Shown: positions 52,691 through 61,683, counted from the stretch's first letter. The stretch is 64,000 nt of DNA from Paenibacillus terrigena DSM 21567 (GCF_000374845.1 NZ_KB895414.1:248001-312000), one strand, 5' to 3'. The notes: generated by a model from the sequence alone, not told the origin. Program-made: numbers and translations.

Positions 52691-53709
52691 GCTCTTGCCA
52701 CCTCCACTTTGTTCGATTCCTTAGATGCCTGTGGTGCCTCTTCCTTCGCACCATGACCCGTGATCGTTAGAAATACCTCGTCAAGGGTCGGTTTCTGTAC
52801 ACTCATCTCGGCCAAGTGAATCCCTTCCGAACGGAGTGCGATAAGCAGATCCGTAACCAGATCGGCGTTCGCCATCGGTGCCGTAATCTTGCCCGCTTCG
52901 GACGACACATTAGACTGGACTTTCAGCACCTGTTCAACGGTCCGACGGGCGTCATCGATATCCTGTGGATTCTGGACTCTCAAATGTAATGACGAGGTAC
53001 CGACGGACGCTTTCAGTTCATCCGCTGTACCCTCGGCGACGACTCGGCCATAATCGATCACCGCGATTCGGTCAGCTAGTTGATCCGCCTCTTCAAGGTA
53101 CTGCGTTGTGAGCAAGACGGTAGAACCCGTATTCACCAACCGGCGAATCGTATCCCACATCTGTGAACGCGTACGTGGGTCAAGCCCCGTAGTCGGTTCA
53201 TCCAAGAAAATGAGTGGTGGCTGTGCAATGAGGCTCGCCGCCAGATCTAACCTCCTACGCATACCGCCGGAGAAATTTTTGAGCGGCCGCCTCGCAGCCT
53301 CCGTCAATCCGAACTCCTCCAGCAGCTTCGCTGCTTTACGCTTGGCCTCTGAGCGCCCGAGCCCGAGCAATCGAGAGAAGATGATCAGGTTCTCAGTCGC
53401 GCTAAGCGACTCGTCAACGGAGGCGTATTGCCCTGTGACGCCGATCAATTGACGGACGATCTGCGATTCCTTCTGCACATCGTATCCGAAGATGCGTGCC
53501 GATCCCGCATCCGGTCGAAGCAGCGTCGCCAGCATGCGAATGGTCGTCGTCTTCCCTGCTCCATTCGGCCCAAGTACGCCGTATATCGATCCGGCTCGTA
53601 CATTCATGTTGACACCATCTACCGCGCGATTATCGCCGAACGTTTTGACGAGTCCACGTGCTTCAACGGCCCAATCGCCGTTATTTGGCTCTATTTTTCT
53701 ATAATCCAT
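52687..53709 (-). CDS. ABC ATPase, daunorubicin-resistance (DrrA) type
   Basis: A 340-residue ATPase with Walker A GPNGAGKT (about 47-54), signature FSGGMRRRLDLA and Walker [12 protein letters not shown]. The extended C-terminal domain (about 230-330) is typical of DrrA. The ATG at 53709 follows GGGAGG by 7 bases; an earlier ATG at 53724 lies before the site. Partner of the DrrB permease. Confidence 0.93.
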   Translation of the reverse strand: MDYRKIEPNNGDWAVEARGLVKTFGDNRAVDGVNMNVRAGSIYGVLGPNGAGKTTTIRMLATLLRPDAGSARIFGYDVQKESQIVRQLIGVTGQYASVDESLSATENLIIFSRLLGLGRSEAKRKAAKLLEEFGLTEAARRPLKNFSGGMRRRLDLAASLIAQPPLIFLDEPTTGLDPRTRSQMWDTIRRLVNTGSTVLLTTQYLEEADQLADRIAVIDYGRVVAEGTADELKASVGTSSLHLRVQNPQDIDDARRTVEQVLKVQSNVSSEAGKITAPMANADLVTDLLIALRSEGIHLAEMSVQKPTLDEVFLTITGHGAKEEAPQASKESNKVEVARA

Positions 53710-53859
53710 TCTAATTCCTCCCATACAACTGATGATGTAGTGATGTTAACACCTCTTTTTAAACAGAATATAAACGGAGTTTAGAGCTGAAAAGCAAAAT
53801 ACCGCCAAGCTTGATCAGCCCCAGCGGTTTTCGCATCCGTATCTATTGAATTATGCTTC

Positions 53860-54471
53860 CTATCCCTTAATCGCACCATCGGCCATGCCCTTAATCCACA
53901 GTACAGATCCATCGTTTACCACAAGTTTATTGAGGGCTACGACTTCGCCAGTCTCGTTATCTAAATAATAATTCACGCTACCAACCATAACAACGAAACT
54001 CATCGAAAGCACGATCGCGATGAGGATGATTCGACAGATGCCCTTCAGTTGATCTCGATCGCGTTTCACCAAACGCTGTGCCCAAAATCCGACCGCAGCC
54101 CCCATGGAGTTAATCAGGATATCGTCGATATCGAAGGCTCCTAACTGTGTAAGCATTTGAATAATTTCAAGAATCGTAATAGACAGCACGAATAAAGTAA
54201 TGAACCGAATAAAATGACAACGGTACAGAAGTGGGATGACAGCCCCAAAAGGGATAAATGCTACAAAGTTCCCCAATTCAAAAAACCAACCATCAAAGCT
54301 TCTCCCCATTGGAAAGTGCAGCGGAATTCCTTTAGGGACTAGATCATACCGCAAGCCAGGAACATGATCAAAAGCAATTCTGTTAAAACCTATATACAAG
54401 AAATAGAGCGTCAACAGGGTATATAAGACTAACAGGACAATGGTGATTTTACGTAACTTTCCTTGATACAT
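53860..54471 (-). CDS. VanZ-like family membrane protein
   Basis: A 203-residue protein of four or five helices with the VanZ-like core DIDDILINSMGAAVGFWAQR and FVAFIPFGAVIPLL. VanZ relatives give low-level teicoplanin resistance; the function of most is unknown. The ATG at 54471 follows GAAAGGATG by 5 bases; a longer frame to 54522 was rejected because it lacks a site. Confidence 0.87.
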   Translation of the reverse strand: MYQGKLRKITIVLLVLYTLLTLYFLYIGFNRIAFDHVPGLRYDLVPKGIPLHFPMGRSFDGWFFELGNFVAFIPFGAVIPLLYRCHFIRFITLFVLSITILEIIQMLTQLGAFDIDDILINSMGAAVGFWAQRLVKRDRDQLKGICRIILIAIVLSMSFVVMVGSVNYYLDNETGEVVALNKLVVNDGSVLWIKGMADGAIKG

Positions 54472-54634
54472 GATTACATCCTTTCTTCCTGCAGAGCGCG
54501 GCACTAATGTCTTTGAACCCATTTTAGAGACGAAAGCTTAAGGGTTTGATACGCATCTCTAAATTTTTTATTAAGATCATGCCGAATCTCACTGGCCGAA
54601 CACACAAAACAGGAAGTACAGAGAAGAGAACAAC

Positions 54635-54658
54635 AAAAAAACGGCATTCCTGCCGTTT
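54635..54658 (-). terminator. Terminator of the MerR-SMR operon
   Basis: AACGGCA/TGCCGTT arms (54640-54646, 54651-54657) with seven T on the minus strand, 16 bases after the second SMR stop. Confidence 0.88.
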
Positions 54659-54673
54659 GTGTACGCATGTATT

Positions 54674-54988
54674 TTAGCTAACTAGCTTTAAACCAACGAC
54701 AGCAAAGATAATTCCAAGAATGCTGCCGATCCGAAGCCAGCTTTTGGATTCTTTGAAAAAAATCATCCCCACAATCGCAGCCCCAACCGCTCCAATCCCT
54801 GTCCACACTGCATAAGCCGTTGCGAGCGGGATGGTCTCCATGGCACGAACAAGCAGCTGAAAGCTAATGATGAATCCTCCGATGAGGATGAGGTTATTGG
54901 TCCAGTTGTTATTTTTCGCAACCCGTTTAATCCCGATAACCCCGACAATCTCCATCAAACCCGCCGAAATGAGCAACAACCAATCCAT
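54674..54988 (-). CDS. Small multidrug resistance (SMR) transporter subunit 2
   Basis: A 104-residue, four-helix SMR protein with the essential glutamate E13 in helix 1. SMR proteins export cationic drugs or guanidinium in exchange for protons. ATG at 54988 (TGATG overlap) follows AAAGGGAG by 9 bases. It is paired with the SMR gene just before it, as in heterodimeric pairs such as YkkC/YkkD or EbrA/EbrB. Confidence 0.9.
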   Translation of the reverse strand: MDWLLLISAGLMEIVGVIGIKRVAKNNNWTNNLILIGGFIISFQLLVRAMETIPLATAYAVWTGIGAVGAAIVGMIFFKESKSWLRIGSILGIIFAVVGLKLVS

Positions 54989-55329
54989 CAAGCTTCACTC
55001 CCTTTGCTCGACAATTTCAAGGAAACAATGCATGCCAATAACAATAAGACGAATAAGATCCGCAGTAGACTGACACCGCCAGATAGTATAATTTCTACAA
55101 TCGTCGTTCCTAGCGTTCCAATTCCAGTGAATACAGCATAGACCGTGCCGACAGGCAATATTTTAGTGGCGCGAATGATTAAATCGAAGCTTGCAAGCAG
55201 GGATACAAGCACGACAACACTTGGAATGGCCTCGTATTTGAACCCGCTTGCCCACAAAATCTCCAATAGTCCTCCTATGAAAACATACGTCCATGCTCTG
55301 CCATTTTGCTTAGCTGTTGTGGCTGTCAT
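54988..55329 (-). CDS. Small multidrug resistance (SMR) transporter subunit 1
   Basis: A 113-residue SMR protein with four helices and the conserved glutamate E23 in GGLLEILW. The first ten residues are hydrophilic. It overlaps the MerR stop and the second SMR start, so the three genes are translationally coupled. Confidence 0.9.
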   Translation of the reverse strand: MTATTAKQNGRAWTYVFIGGLLEILWASGFKYEAIPSVVVLVSLLASFDLIIRATKILPVGTVYAVFTGIGTLGTTIVEIILSGGVSLLRILFVLLLLACIVSLKLSSKGSEA

Positions 55330-56093
55330 TTGTCTCCCTCCTCCAAGTGCTCTAGATAATAATTAACAATTCGATCGATATGATCCATGACTTCAGTATC
55401 CATGCCGTACACCTTTGTTTCCATACCTTCTTCAGGACGGATAAGGGACCAATACTTCGCAATGAGCTGTTCATCCTGTTGGAACCATTCCATAGAAACT
55501 TCTATGATTTGTTCCGAAAGCTTCTGAGATATGATAGAGGAAGGAGGCTCGTGCAGATGCTCCTTCACATTCCGAATCAGCTTCGCCCACGCCATGCTTC
55601 GTGGATCATTTAAGCTGAGGTCTGGCAAATTTTTAATAATCTTCATTTCATGTTCTGAGAAATACCGGGCAAGAAATGTATCTCTAATCTCTGAGGGAGA
55701 CTGAAGCGCCTTGATGAATAGAAAGATATCTTCTGCTTCAATCTCCCCTTTCATTTCAATGGCAAACCTTGCCGTCTGCAACAGCTTCTCCATCTCATCC
55801 AGACGTTTCTTCTCTTCCTGAACCGTTGCCAATTCAAAATCCAGGTATTCTCTCCAACGTTGCTCATGCGAATTCTTATCCGTAATCAACATTTCTTTGA
55901 TGGATGCCAGCGTAAATCCCAGCTCTTTCAAGGCTGTAATATGCTGGAGCACATTAATCTCCTCGTCGGAATAGTACCGGTAGCCCGAATCGGCTACCTT
56001 CGCAGGCTTCAATAACCCGATCTCGTCATAGTATCTTAGCGTTCTTATAGATATATTTGTATTTTTGGACAGCTGTCCAATGCTGTACATCAT
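55326..56093 (-). CDS. MerR-family transcriptional regulator
   Basis: A 255-residue MerR regulator: winged HTH (about 3-70) with ISIRTLRYYDEIGLLKPAKV, followed by a long helix and a C-terminal effector domain (about 120-255) larger than in metal-sensing members. It probably binds a drug-like ligand (BltR/TipA-type). The ATG at 56093 follows AGAGGTG. The gene is autoregulated through a dyad in its elongated-spacer promoter and controls the two SMR genes. Confidence 0.9.
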   Translation of the reverse strand: MMYSIGQLSKNTNISIRTLRYYDEIGLLKPAKVADSGYRYYSDEEINVLQHITALKELGFTLASIKEMLITDKNSHEQRWREYLDFELATVQEEKKRLDEMEKLLQTARFAIEMKGEIEAEDIFLFIKALQSPSEIRDTFLARYFSEHEMKIIKNLPDLSLNDPRSMAWAKLIRNVKEHLHEPPSSIISQKLSEQIIEVSMEWFQQDEQLIAKYWSLIRPEEGMETKVYGMDTEVMDHIDRIVNYYLEHLEEGDK

Positions 56094-56114
56094 TTCATCA
56101 CCTCTTCCTACTCG

Positions 56115-56146
56115 AGTATACACTCTCCAGTTAACGTGAGAGTCAA
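56115..56146 (-). promoter_or_regulatory. MerR-controlled promoter with 20-bp spacer and central dyad
   Basis: On the minus strand TTGACT (56141-56146) and TATACT (56115-56120) are 20 bases apart, longer than the usual 17. The dyad ACTCTC (56122-56127) and GAGAGT (56138-56143) is centred in the spacer. This is the known layout for MerR activation by DNA twisting. Confidence 0.85.
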
Positions 56147-56160
56147 GCTTTTTTTACGCA

Positions 56161-56187
56161 AAAAAATACCACGTCAATTGACGTGGT
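56161..56187 (-). terminator. Terminator after the MFS exporter gene
   Basis: The 20-bp perfect palindrome at 56168-56187 is followed on the minus strand by ATTTTTTT. It ends the MFS transcript just before the MerR promoter. Confidence 0.85.
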
Positions 56188-56274
56188 TGGTGTTGACTGC
56201 TTCTTATGGACCCAGAAGCGATAATCAGTCCTGCGGCTCCGACGAGTTGGCTCATTCTTGACAATCGGTAAACA

Positions 56275-57525
56275 TTATGACTCTTGCGCAGTAAGTGCAT
56301 GATCCGGCGCTTTTTGGTTCATGATCGGCACCATGGATAGTGCGCCAATAAGGAATAATAACCCAGCTCCGCTATAGATCGTACCCAGCGAAAAGGCGTC
56401 CTTCAAAGCGCCTGCGAAAGACATGGATATGACCATCATGCCAACGAACATTGGATTCAGAACCCCATTTACTCGGCCAACAATGGATGAATCTGACCAT
56501 TTCAGAATCATTGTGCTGATCCCGATATGAATACAAGGGAAAACAAGCCCATTCAGAAATTGAACGGTCAGCGTGATCGGAATGCTCGTCGAATACCCCA
56601 CAATGACGGTGCAGACCGCGCCTGCCAGCATGCCTATGGCAAGAAGCAACTGCGGCGGAACCCGTTTCGCAAAGGTGGCTACAATCCCGCCACCGATCAG
56701 CATGGCTACGCCATTCACCATCAGTAAGTATTGCAAGAACTCCTTACTCTTGCCTAGCCGTTCCGTTACGATAAACAGGTTGAGCGCTTGCGCTACGCCA
56801 ACAGCGAGTCCTGCGAGTATAAACGCGAGTCCGAGCATTCGCAGCACTTGGCTTTGCCAAACATACCGGAAGCCTTCAATAAAATCTTTACGGAACTGCC
56901 CTTTGACAGCGACCGTTTGAGATTCCATATTATCCTCAGGCAAGCGAATAAGGACGAGAGCGGAAAGAAGGAAGACTACTCCCATGATCGCGATCGATGT
57001 TTCAAGGCCAAATGTGCTGTAAACAAAGGTGCCAAGCATAGGGCCAAGCACCATGAAGATAGCCATCAGAGATTGGAATAGTGCCATCCCTTGCTGAAGC
57101 TGTTCTTCAGGCACATGATACTTAAACAATCGCATGCTTGAAGGCTGCGAGAACTGCGAAAGAATAGCTGAGATGAATGCGACAAGGTAGACGGAGTGCC
57201 ACGAACCGAAATGTATGGTCAGTAGTACTGCGAATACCGATACCGCAGATAATAAATCGCACCAGATCATCGTTCGCTTTGGCCGCCAGCGGTCGGCAAA
57301 TGTACCTCCGATGAACGAAAAAACAAATATTGGTGCGAATTCTGCCACGCTGATGAGCGAAATGGCGTATGGATCATTGTTAGTTCTTTCGGCAACGTAC
57401 AGAAGGATAGCGAAATTACGTACCCAAATGCCGATCTGCAGGAGCACGTTGGATAATAATATCGTCTGCAGAAACCGATTGCTAAGAAGGCTTGGTGCTT
57501 TCGTGCTTTTTTCGTGCCTATTCAA
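56275..57525 (-). CDS. MFS exporter, macrolide-efflux-like
   Basis: A 416-residue MFS protein with 12 helices and a GGTFADRWRPKRTMIW motif A. It belongs to the MefA/YxaM-like drug exporter group. The TTG at 57525 lies 9 bases after GGAGG; the TTG at 57534 abuts the site. No regulator adjoins directly; a PadR gene lies 177 bases upstream on the same strand and may control it. Confidence 0.87.
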   Translation of the reverse strand: MNRHEKSTKAPSLLSNRFLQTILLSNVLLQIGIWVRNFAILLYVAERTNNDPYAISLISVAEFAPIFVFSFIGGTFADRWRPKRTMIWCDLLSAVSVFAVLLTIHFGSWHSVYLVAFISAILSQFSQPSSMRLFKYHVPEEQLQQGMALFQSLMAIFMVLGPMLGTFVYSTFGLETSIAIMGVVFLLSALVLIRLPEDNMESQTVAVKGQFRKDFIEGFRYVWQSQVLRMLGLAFILAGLAVGVAQALNLFIVTERLGKSKEFLQYLLMVNGVAMLIGGGIVATFAKRVPPQLLLAIGMLAGAVCTVIVGYSTSIPITLTVQFLNGLVFPCIHIGISTMILKWSDSSIVGRVNGVLNPMFVGMMVISMSFAGALKDAFSLGTIYSGAGLLFLIGALSMVPIMNQKAPDHALTAQES

Positions 57526-57701
57526 TCTTTTCAACCTCCATTTTGTCTATAAAGATGCCCAACTTGAGTAATGTATGGCTCTCCTTTAAATTCCTAATTA
57601 ATCGGATCTCATCATCGTTCACCTCCTACTAAAGACTGAAATTACGGAGTCCCAAAACTAATTGTTTCCTGTAGCTTCTTCGGGGCTCTGGCCTCGATCC
57701 A

Positions 57702-58238
57702 TTATCTTTCATAGAATTCCTTGCGAATTCCTTGCACCCAATTCAGTTCGTTCTGATAGAAGGATATCAGGTTCTCAGAAATCTTATCCCACAAAAATGC
57801 TTCACGCTCGTTTCTATGGGGTGAAAGAACTCCACGCTTGATTTTTTCCTGCTGGAACACAAGCTGCATGTTGATCCTGCTCTCATATTGGAGCAATAGT
57901 TCATTTAATTCCTCATCGCTTAGCTGGTCTGCCCACGCTAATTGAACGAGAAAAGTATTCTTGAACTCCGGAAATTCCGGTTCAGAAAGAACCCATTCCC
58001 TCAATCTGGCAAGTCCTGCATCCGTAATATGATATATCTTCTTGGATGGAGAACTCTCCTGATGTTGAATTTCGTTGGTCACATAACCTTCGTCCAAGAG
58101 CTGTACGAGAGATTTATAGATTTGATTATTGTTACCGGACCAATACATCGTTGAAGATTCTTCAATAATCTTTTTTAATTCATATCCTGTAGCAGGTCTC
58201 CAGCTAAGAAGACCAAGGATTGCAAATTGAATGGACAT
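57702..58238 (-). CDS. PadR-family transcriptional regulator
   Basis: A 178-residue PadR regulator: N-terminal winged helix with GLLSWRPATGYELKKII and a C-terminal dimerisation domain of the Vir-act-alpha type (about 100-175). It probably represses itself and the MFS exporter downstream. The ATG at 58238 follows GAGGTGAG; a longer frame to 58268 was rejected. Two ATGT-N8-ACAT-type sites lie upstream. Confidence 0.9.
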   Translation of the reverse strand: MSIQFAILGLLSWRPATGYELKKIIEESSTMYWSGNNNQIYKSLVQLLDEGYVTNEIQHQESSPSKKIYHITDAGLARLREWVLSEPEFPEFKNTFLVQLAWADQLSDEELNELLLQYESRINMQLVFQQEKIKRGVLSPHRNEREAFLWDKISENLISFYQNELNWVQGIRKEFYER

Positions 58239-58252
58239 TTTCTCACCTCGAT

Positions 58253-58268
58253 ATGTTACTTGTAACAT
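58253..58268. promoter_or_regulatory. PadR operator, perfect copy
   Basis: ATGTTACTTGTAACAT is a perfect dyad of the ATGT-N8-ACAT type known for PadR. It lies just before the padR ribosome site. Confidence 0.8.
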
Positions 58269-58274
58269 AGGTTA

Positions 58275-58302
58275 ATAATATCTTATGTTATTTGTAATGT
58301 AA
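58275..58302 (-). promoter_or_regulatory. padR promoter overlapped by a second PadR operator
   Basis: On the minus strand TTACAT (58297-58302) and TATTAT (58275-58280) are 16 bases apart. The second, imperfect dyad ATGTTATTTGTAATGT at 58285-58300 covers most of the spacer and touches the -35. Its start is 32 bases from the first, about three helical turns. Confidence 0.7.
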
Positions 58303-58317
58303 ATATGTAGCAGCAAA

Positions 58318-58351
58318 AAAAGATGACTTTGACGAATCAGAAGTCATCTTT
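58318..58351 (-). terminator. Terminator after the FGE-like gene
   Basis: AAAGATGACTT/AAGTCATCTTT arms (58318-58328, 58341-58351) followed on the minus strand by a T run. Confidence 0.85.
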
Positions 58352-58389
58352 GAACGGTTTAATCACGGCGTTTTTCAATGATACTCACC

Positions 58390-59091
58390 TTACCTAGACC
58401 TGGCAAGGCGAAAGCCGAGATCATCAATTCGAAACGTTGGGTGACTGCGCCGGCGACACGTCGCCCCACATCCCCGCTCCTCTTCCGCCCAGCTGCCACC
58501 GCGGAAAATTCTATAGGAATCGTATACCTTCGCATCGTATATATCAAAGCACCACTCCCACACATTTCCTAACATATCATAGAGGCCCCACGCATTCGGC
58601 AGCTTTTTACCTACTTCATGGACCTTGCCCTCAGCGTTTTGATGATACCAAGCAATTTCAGCAACCTCGCCGTACCTATATCCCCCCGTACCTGCTTTAC
58701 ACGCATACTGCCATTCCGCTTCTGTTGGAAGACGATAACCATCGGCCTCCCAATTGCAAACAACATGCGCTCCATCCTCACTTATCGAATAACATTCTTG
58801 TAGACCCGAGTGCTGAGAAAGCAAATTACAAAATGAAATTGCATCATGCCATGACACATCTACCACAGGAAGCTCAGTTTCGTCGTAAGATTCAACTGTT
58901 CTTTGCATGATCGAGAAATATAACCCCTTCGTAACAGGAACCGGAGCAAGTAAAAAAGAATTCACCTGAACTGTCCATGTCCTCTTTATTCGATCGTCCC
59001 TTAAATCAATTTCACCTGCAGGGATTTCCACCATGGGATAATCAACCTGACTGCGCCGTTCGTGTGACACCCTATCTTCCTCCCGTTTCAT
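58390..59091 (-). CDS. Formylglycine-generating-enzyme (SUMF1/EgtB-type) family protein
   Basis: A 233-residue protein with the FGE-sulfatase fold: GYRLPTEAEWQYACKAG (about 117-133), NAWGLYDMLGNVWEW and FRGGSWAEEERGC. Two cysteines, C-G-A-T-C, lie near the end where true FGE has its copper cysteines (C-x4-C), but the spacing differs, so activity as an oxidase is uncertain. Related proteins act as nonheme-iron or carbohydrate-related enzymes. It is coupled to the TetR gene, 27 bases upstream. ATG follows AGGAG by 6 bases. Confidence 0.8.
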   Translation of the reverse strand: MKREEDRVSHERRSQVDYPMVEIPAGEIDLRDDRIKRTWTVQVNSFLLAPVPVTKGLYFSIMQRTVESYDETELPVVDVSWHDAISFCNLLSQHSGLQECYSISEDGAHVVCNWEADGYRLPTEAEWQYACKAGTGGYRYGEVAEIAWYHQNAEGKVHEVGKKLPNAWGLYDMLGNVWEWCFDIYDAKVYDSYRIFRGGSWAEEERGCGATCRRRSHPTFRIDDLGFRLARSR

Positions 59092-59118
59092 CTAGCTCTC
59101 CTGGTTCGCTAATCCTCG

Positions 59119-59775
59119 TCATCCATTGGTAAACTTTCTCACGTAATCCTCGCAAATGTAGCGATTATCTTCGCCATGATGGGGCGAAATGTTCGCAACT
59201 CTAAAGAAGCTTAGACCCACTACCATCGCTAGCAGCCCATATGCGGCGCTTTGGGAATCTTCTACTGACATCTGCCCCGTCCGATTCCCATAATCAAAAA
59301 TCTTTGCTATCCCTTGGAGATCAGCCATATAGCTCTCGGATACGACTTCCTGCAACTTGCGATCCAATACGGCTTTGGAGAAAAACTGTAGAAAGAGCTT
59401 TGCTTGAGCTTCATGCGGGATAAACATCTTTTCAATCCCGTCCAGCCGCGAAACATTGATTCTCTTCTCCGTGTCATCACGATAAGGCGGTAGTATATGT
59501 TGCAACGTAACGTCAATCATTTCCCCGGCTGTCATTGTATTTTCAATTTCTGACTCGATCTTTAGACCATAATAGGCCAAGAAAGACTTAAAGGCTTCAA
59601 TCGTCAGGTTATCCTTATTTTTAAAATAATAACTGACAACTCCCTTCGAACAGTCAGCATACTCAGCAACCTTATCCAGTGTCATGCCATCAATCCCGTG
59701 AATGCTAATGCAGGTTAACGTGGCGTTTATGACATCTGCTCGGCGCTTTGGTTCCATTCCTAATTTGGGCATCAT
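59119..59775 (-). CDS. TetR/AcrR family regulator (BetI-like)
   Basis: A 218-residue TetR protein with HTH GMTLDKVAEYADCSKGVVSYYF (residues about 30-52) and a helical ligand domain. It is the first gene of a pair with the FGE-like gene. A long perfect dyad lies just before its start, which fits autorepression. Ligand unknown. Confidence 0.88.
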   Translation of the reverse strand: MMPKLGMEPKRRADVINATLTCISIHGIDGMTLDKVAEYADCSKGVVSYYFKNKDNLTIEAFKSFLAYYGLKIESEIENTMTAGEMIDVTLQHILPPYRDDTEKRINVSRLDGIEKMFIPHEAQAKLFLQFFSKAVLDRKLQEVVSESYMADLQGIAKIFDYGNRTGQMSVEDSQSAAYGLLAMVVGLSFFRVANISPHHGEDNRYICEDYVRKFTNG

Positions 59776-59788
59776 TTCACCTGATCCA

Positions 59789-59820
59789 TTTATTTATTCT
59801 GAACAGTCAGAATAAATAAA
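59789..59820. promoter_or_regulatory. Perfect 14-bp-arm dyad, candidate TetR operator
   Basis: The arms TTTATTTATTCTGA (59789-59802) and TCAGAATAAATAAA (59807-59820) are perfectly complementary around ACAG. It lies 13 bases before the TetR start and should be its operator. Confidence 0.8.
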
Positions 59821-59863
59821 GTCTACACAATGATTGAGCATGTTGTCAATTGGTCTGGCTCCA

Positions 59864-59938
59864 CTAGCAAGAGTGAATAGCTTGGTCAAGCAGTTGTTGC
59901 CATATTGGGCGTTTGTCATCACGGTTAATTTTGAGCAT
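59864..59938 (-). pseudogene. Stub of a GntR-family regulator (first 24 codons)
   Basis: A ribosome site AGAGGTG precedes an ATG at 59938, followed by MLKINRDDKRPIWQQLLDQ, the start of a GntR winged-helix domain. It stops after 24 codons, so the rest has been deleted. GntR regulators of the YtrA type often sit with ABC exporters like the one just upstream on this strand. Confidence 0.6.
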
Positions 59939-59962
59939 CCATTTCACCTCTAGCTGTATTGG

Positions 59963-59995
59963 TTTTAAAAAACAAAACACCGGGAAAACCCGGTG
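59963..59995 (-). terminator. Terminator of the exporter operon at 60091
   Basis: CACCGGG/CCCGGTG arms (59978-59984, 59989-59995) with T-rich sequence TTTTGTTTTTT on the minus strand. Confidence 0.8.
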
Positions 59996-60090
59996 CAGTA
60001 AGGTATTTTTTTGGTCGAGCCAGGGGGCTATCTGCTCGTTCAACTCGCTATCCCCTTCAAAGGGATGTCCCATTCCTGATTTAACCTTAA

Positions 60091-61683
60091 TTAATTATAC
60101 ATTTTCACTTGACGTACTCTTCCAATTAGAGCCAGCACGAACAGAATAATTGTAGCTAGCAGATAATACCTATAAAATCCACGGTCCAGAGATTGCTGTG
60201 AGACTCCCATAAAATCCATAACATCTAGTTTGTTTAAGGGGCCCACATACCACATTAACATATATACCACTTGAAAAAGCTTGCCATTTCCCGACCATAT
60301 GCCTAATGCTACAGCTAGCGTTGGAATAAATAAGCCGCCTATTGCCATGGCCTTTAAGCTTTCCCATTCACCTGCGGCAAGTAAATGAATCATAGCCCCA
60401 CTGCCTGTCAAATAGGCAACAATGATACCAGCCAGCCACATTACAATAAATTGATTCCGAACCGGATGTAGAGCAATAAACATCAATTGATGGGTACGGT
60501 AATACTTTTCATTGGTACCCATTGCCGACCAAATTAGAACAGGCCAGACCCAGGTAAAGGGTAATACAAACTCTTGTACGGACTCTACTGGCAAAAATAA
60601 ACCAAGCACGATCATGACCAAAGCTACCAAGTACCACCAAAGACGCAACCCTTTGAGCATGAGACGAAGTTCCAGGGCTAATGTTTTCACGTAGTTGGAT
60701 TGCTCTTGTACATGCGTATAAGGAGTTAATTTGATTTCAATGTCATTCTTATGTTCAGGCTTATTGTCCGCCTCCGCTGTTCCTGATTCGTTCGATTTAC
60801 TTTTTTTATTACTTTTGGTTGAACGTGTTAGATCAAACCGATGAAAGAAAATGGAAGCTACTGCTGCAATCACTATTGCCACAGCTAACCAAATATAACG
60901 TTCTAAAAACATAGGTATAGTCCACTGTACACCTGTCCAAACGTAGGTTACTATTTCCCCCTTAAATGGACTGATATCCGTGACATGGCCCACATCGTTG
61001 TGAGGGACCCTAGCATTCGCCTCGATCGATAACCTGGTTAAGATCGGTGAAGTCCCGAACATATCCTGGCTAGAACTCATGGCAGACGTAGAAAGTTTAA
61101 GTGAAAAGATCCACAAAACAAAATAAATGACATTCCCCAATCCCTTACGCAACAAAGGCACGGATTCAAAAAAGATTGCAATTGAAGCCACCATCGCCAT
61201 CGTTGGCAATGTAGAATAAATAAATGGAAGTAAAAGTCTTACCACATCAACTGTATAATCTTCCCCTCTAATAAGTTGCATAGCAAGAGCAGTTACAACT
61301 AATACAACAACAATAGACATCAAGAGAACGAAATTACTCCACATTTTCCCCATAGTGTATAGCCACCGGGTAATCGGGGTCGTTGCTATAATTTGTCCCA
61401 CCCCGGTCTGCACATCTCGCTCAATTGCATTTTTTACGAGAAAGAACGCTGGAAGACTTAGTAACATGGATGCTATTATGGCAATTGTGCTGCCTACCCA
61501 TGCGGAGTTATAAATACCGCGTACGCCGTTTAGGGATAAAGTTAAATAATTATCGTGACTTGAAGGTATGTACTTAAACACGATAAAAATCGATACTAAC
61601 ACTGTAATCAAAAAACTGTATCTTCGGATTCTTTCTAAATAATCAGCTTTCATCATGTGGAATAGAATACGAAGCGATGTCAT
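60091..61683 (-). CDS. ABC-2-type transporter permease
   Basis: A 530-residue membrane protein with about twelve helices in two halves joined by a charged linker (about 275-315, KSNKKSKSNESG). It pairs with the ATPase at 61680-62564, with which it overlaps by 4 bases. The length suggests a duplicated or fused six-helix permease of the YtrC/D or bacitracin-type exporter group. ATG follows GGAG at 61683. Confidence 0.85.
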   Translation of the reverse strand: MTSLRILFHMMKADYLERIRRYSFLITVLVSIFIVFKYIPSSHDNYLTLSLNGVRGIYNSAWVGSTIAIIASMLLSLPAFFLVKNAIERDVQTGVGQIIATTPITRWLYTMGKMWSNFVLLMSIVVVLVVTALAMQLIRGEDYTVDVVRLLLPFIYSTLPTMAMVASIAIFFESVPLLRKGLGNVIYFVLWIFSLKLSTSAMSSSQDMFGTSPILTRLSIEANARVPHNDVGHVTDISPFKGEIVTYVWTGVQWTIPMFLERYIWLAVAIVIAAVASIFFHRFDLTRSTKSNKKSKSNESGTAEADNKPEHKNDIEIKLTPYTHVQEQSNYVKTLALELRLMLKGLRLWWYLVALVMIVLGLFLPVESVQEFVLPFTWVWPVLIWSAMGTNEKYYRTHQLMFIALHPVRNQFIVMWLAGIIVAYLTGSGAMIHLLAAGEWESLKAMAIGGLFIPTLAVALGIWSGNGKLFQVVYMLMWYVGPLNKLDVMDFMGVSQQSLDRGFYRYYLLATIILFVLALIGRVRQVKMYN

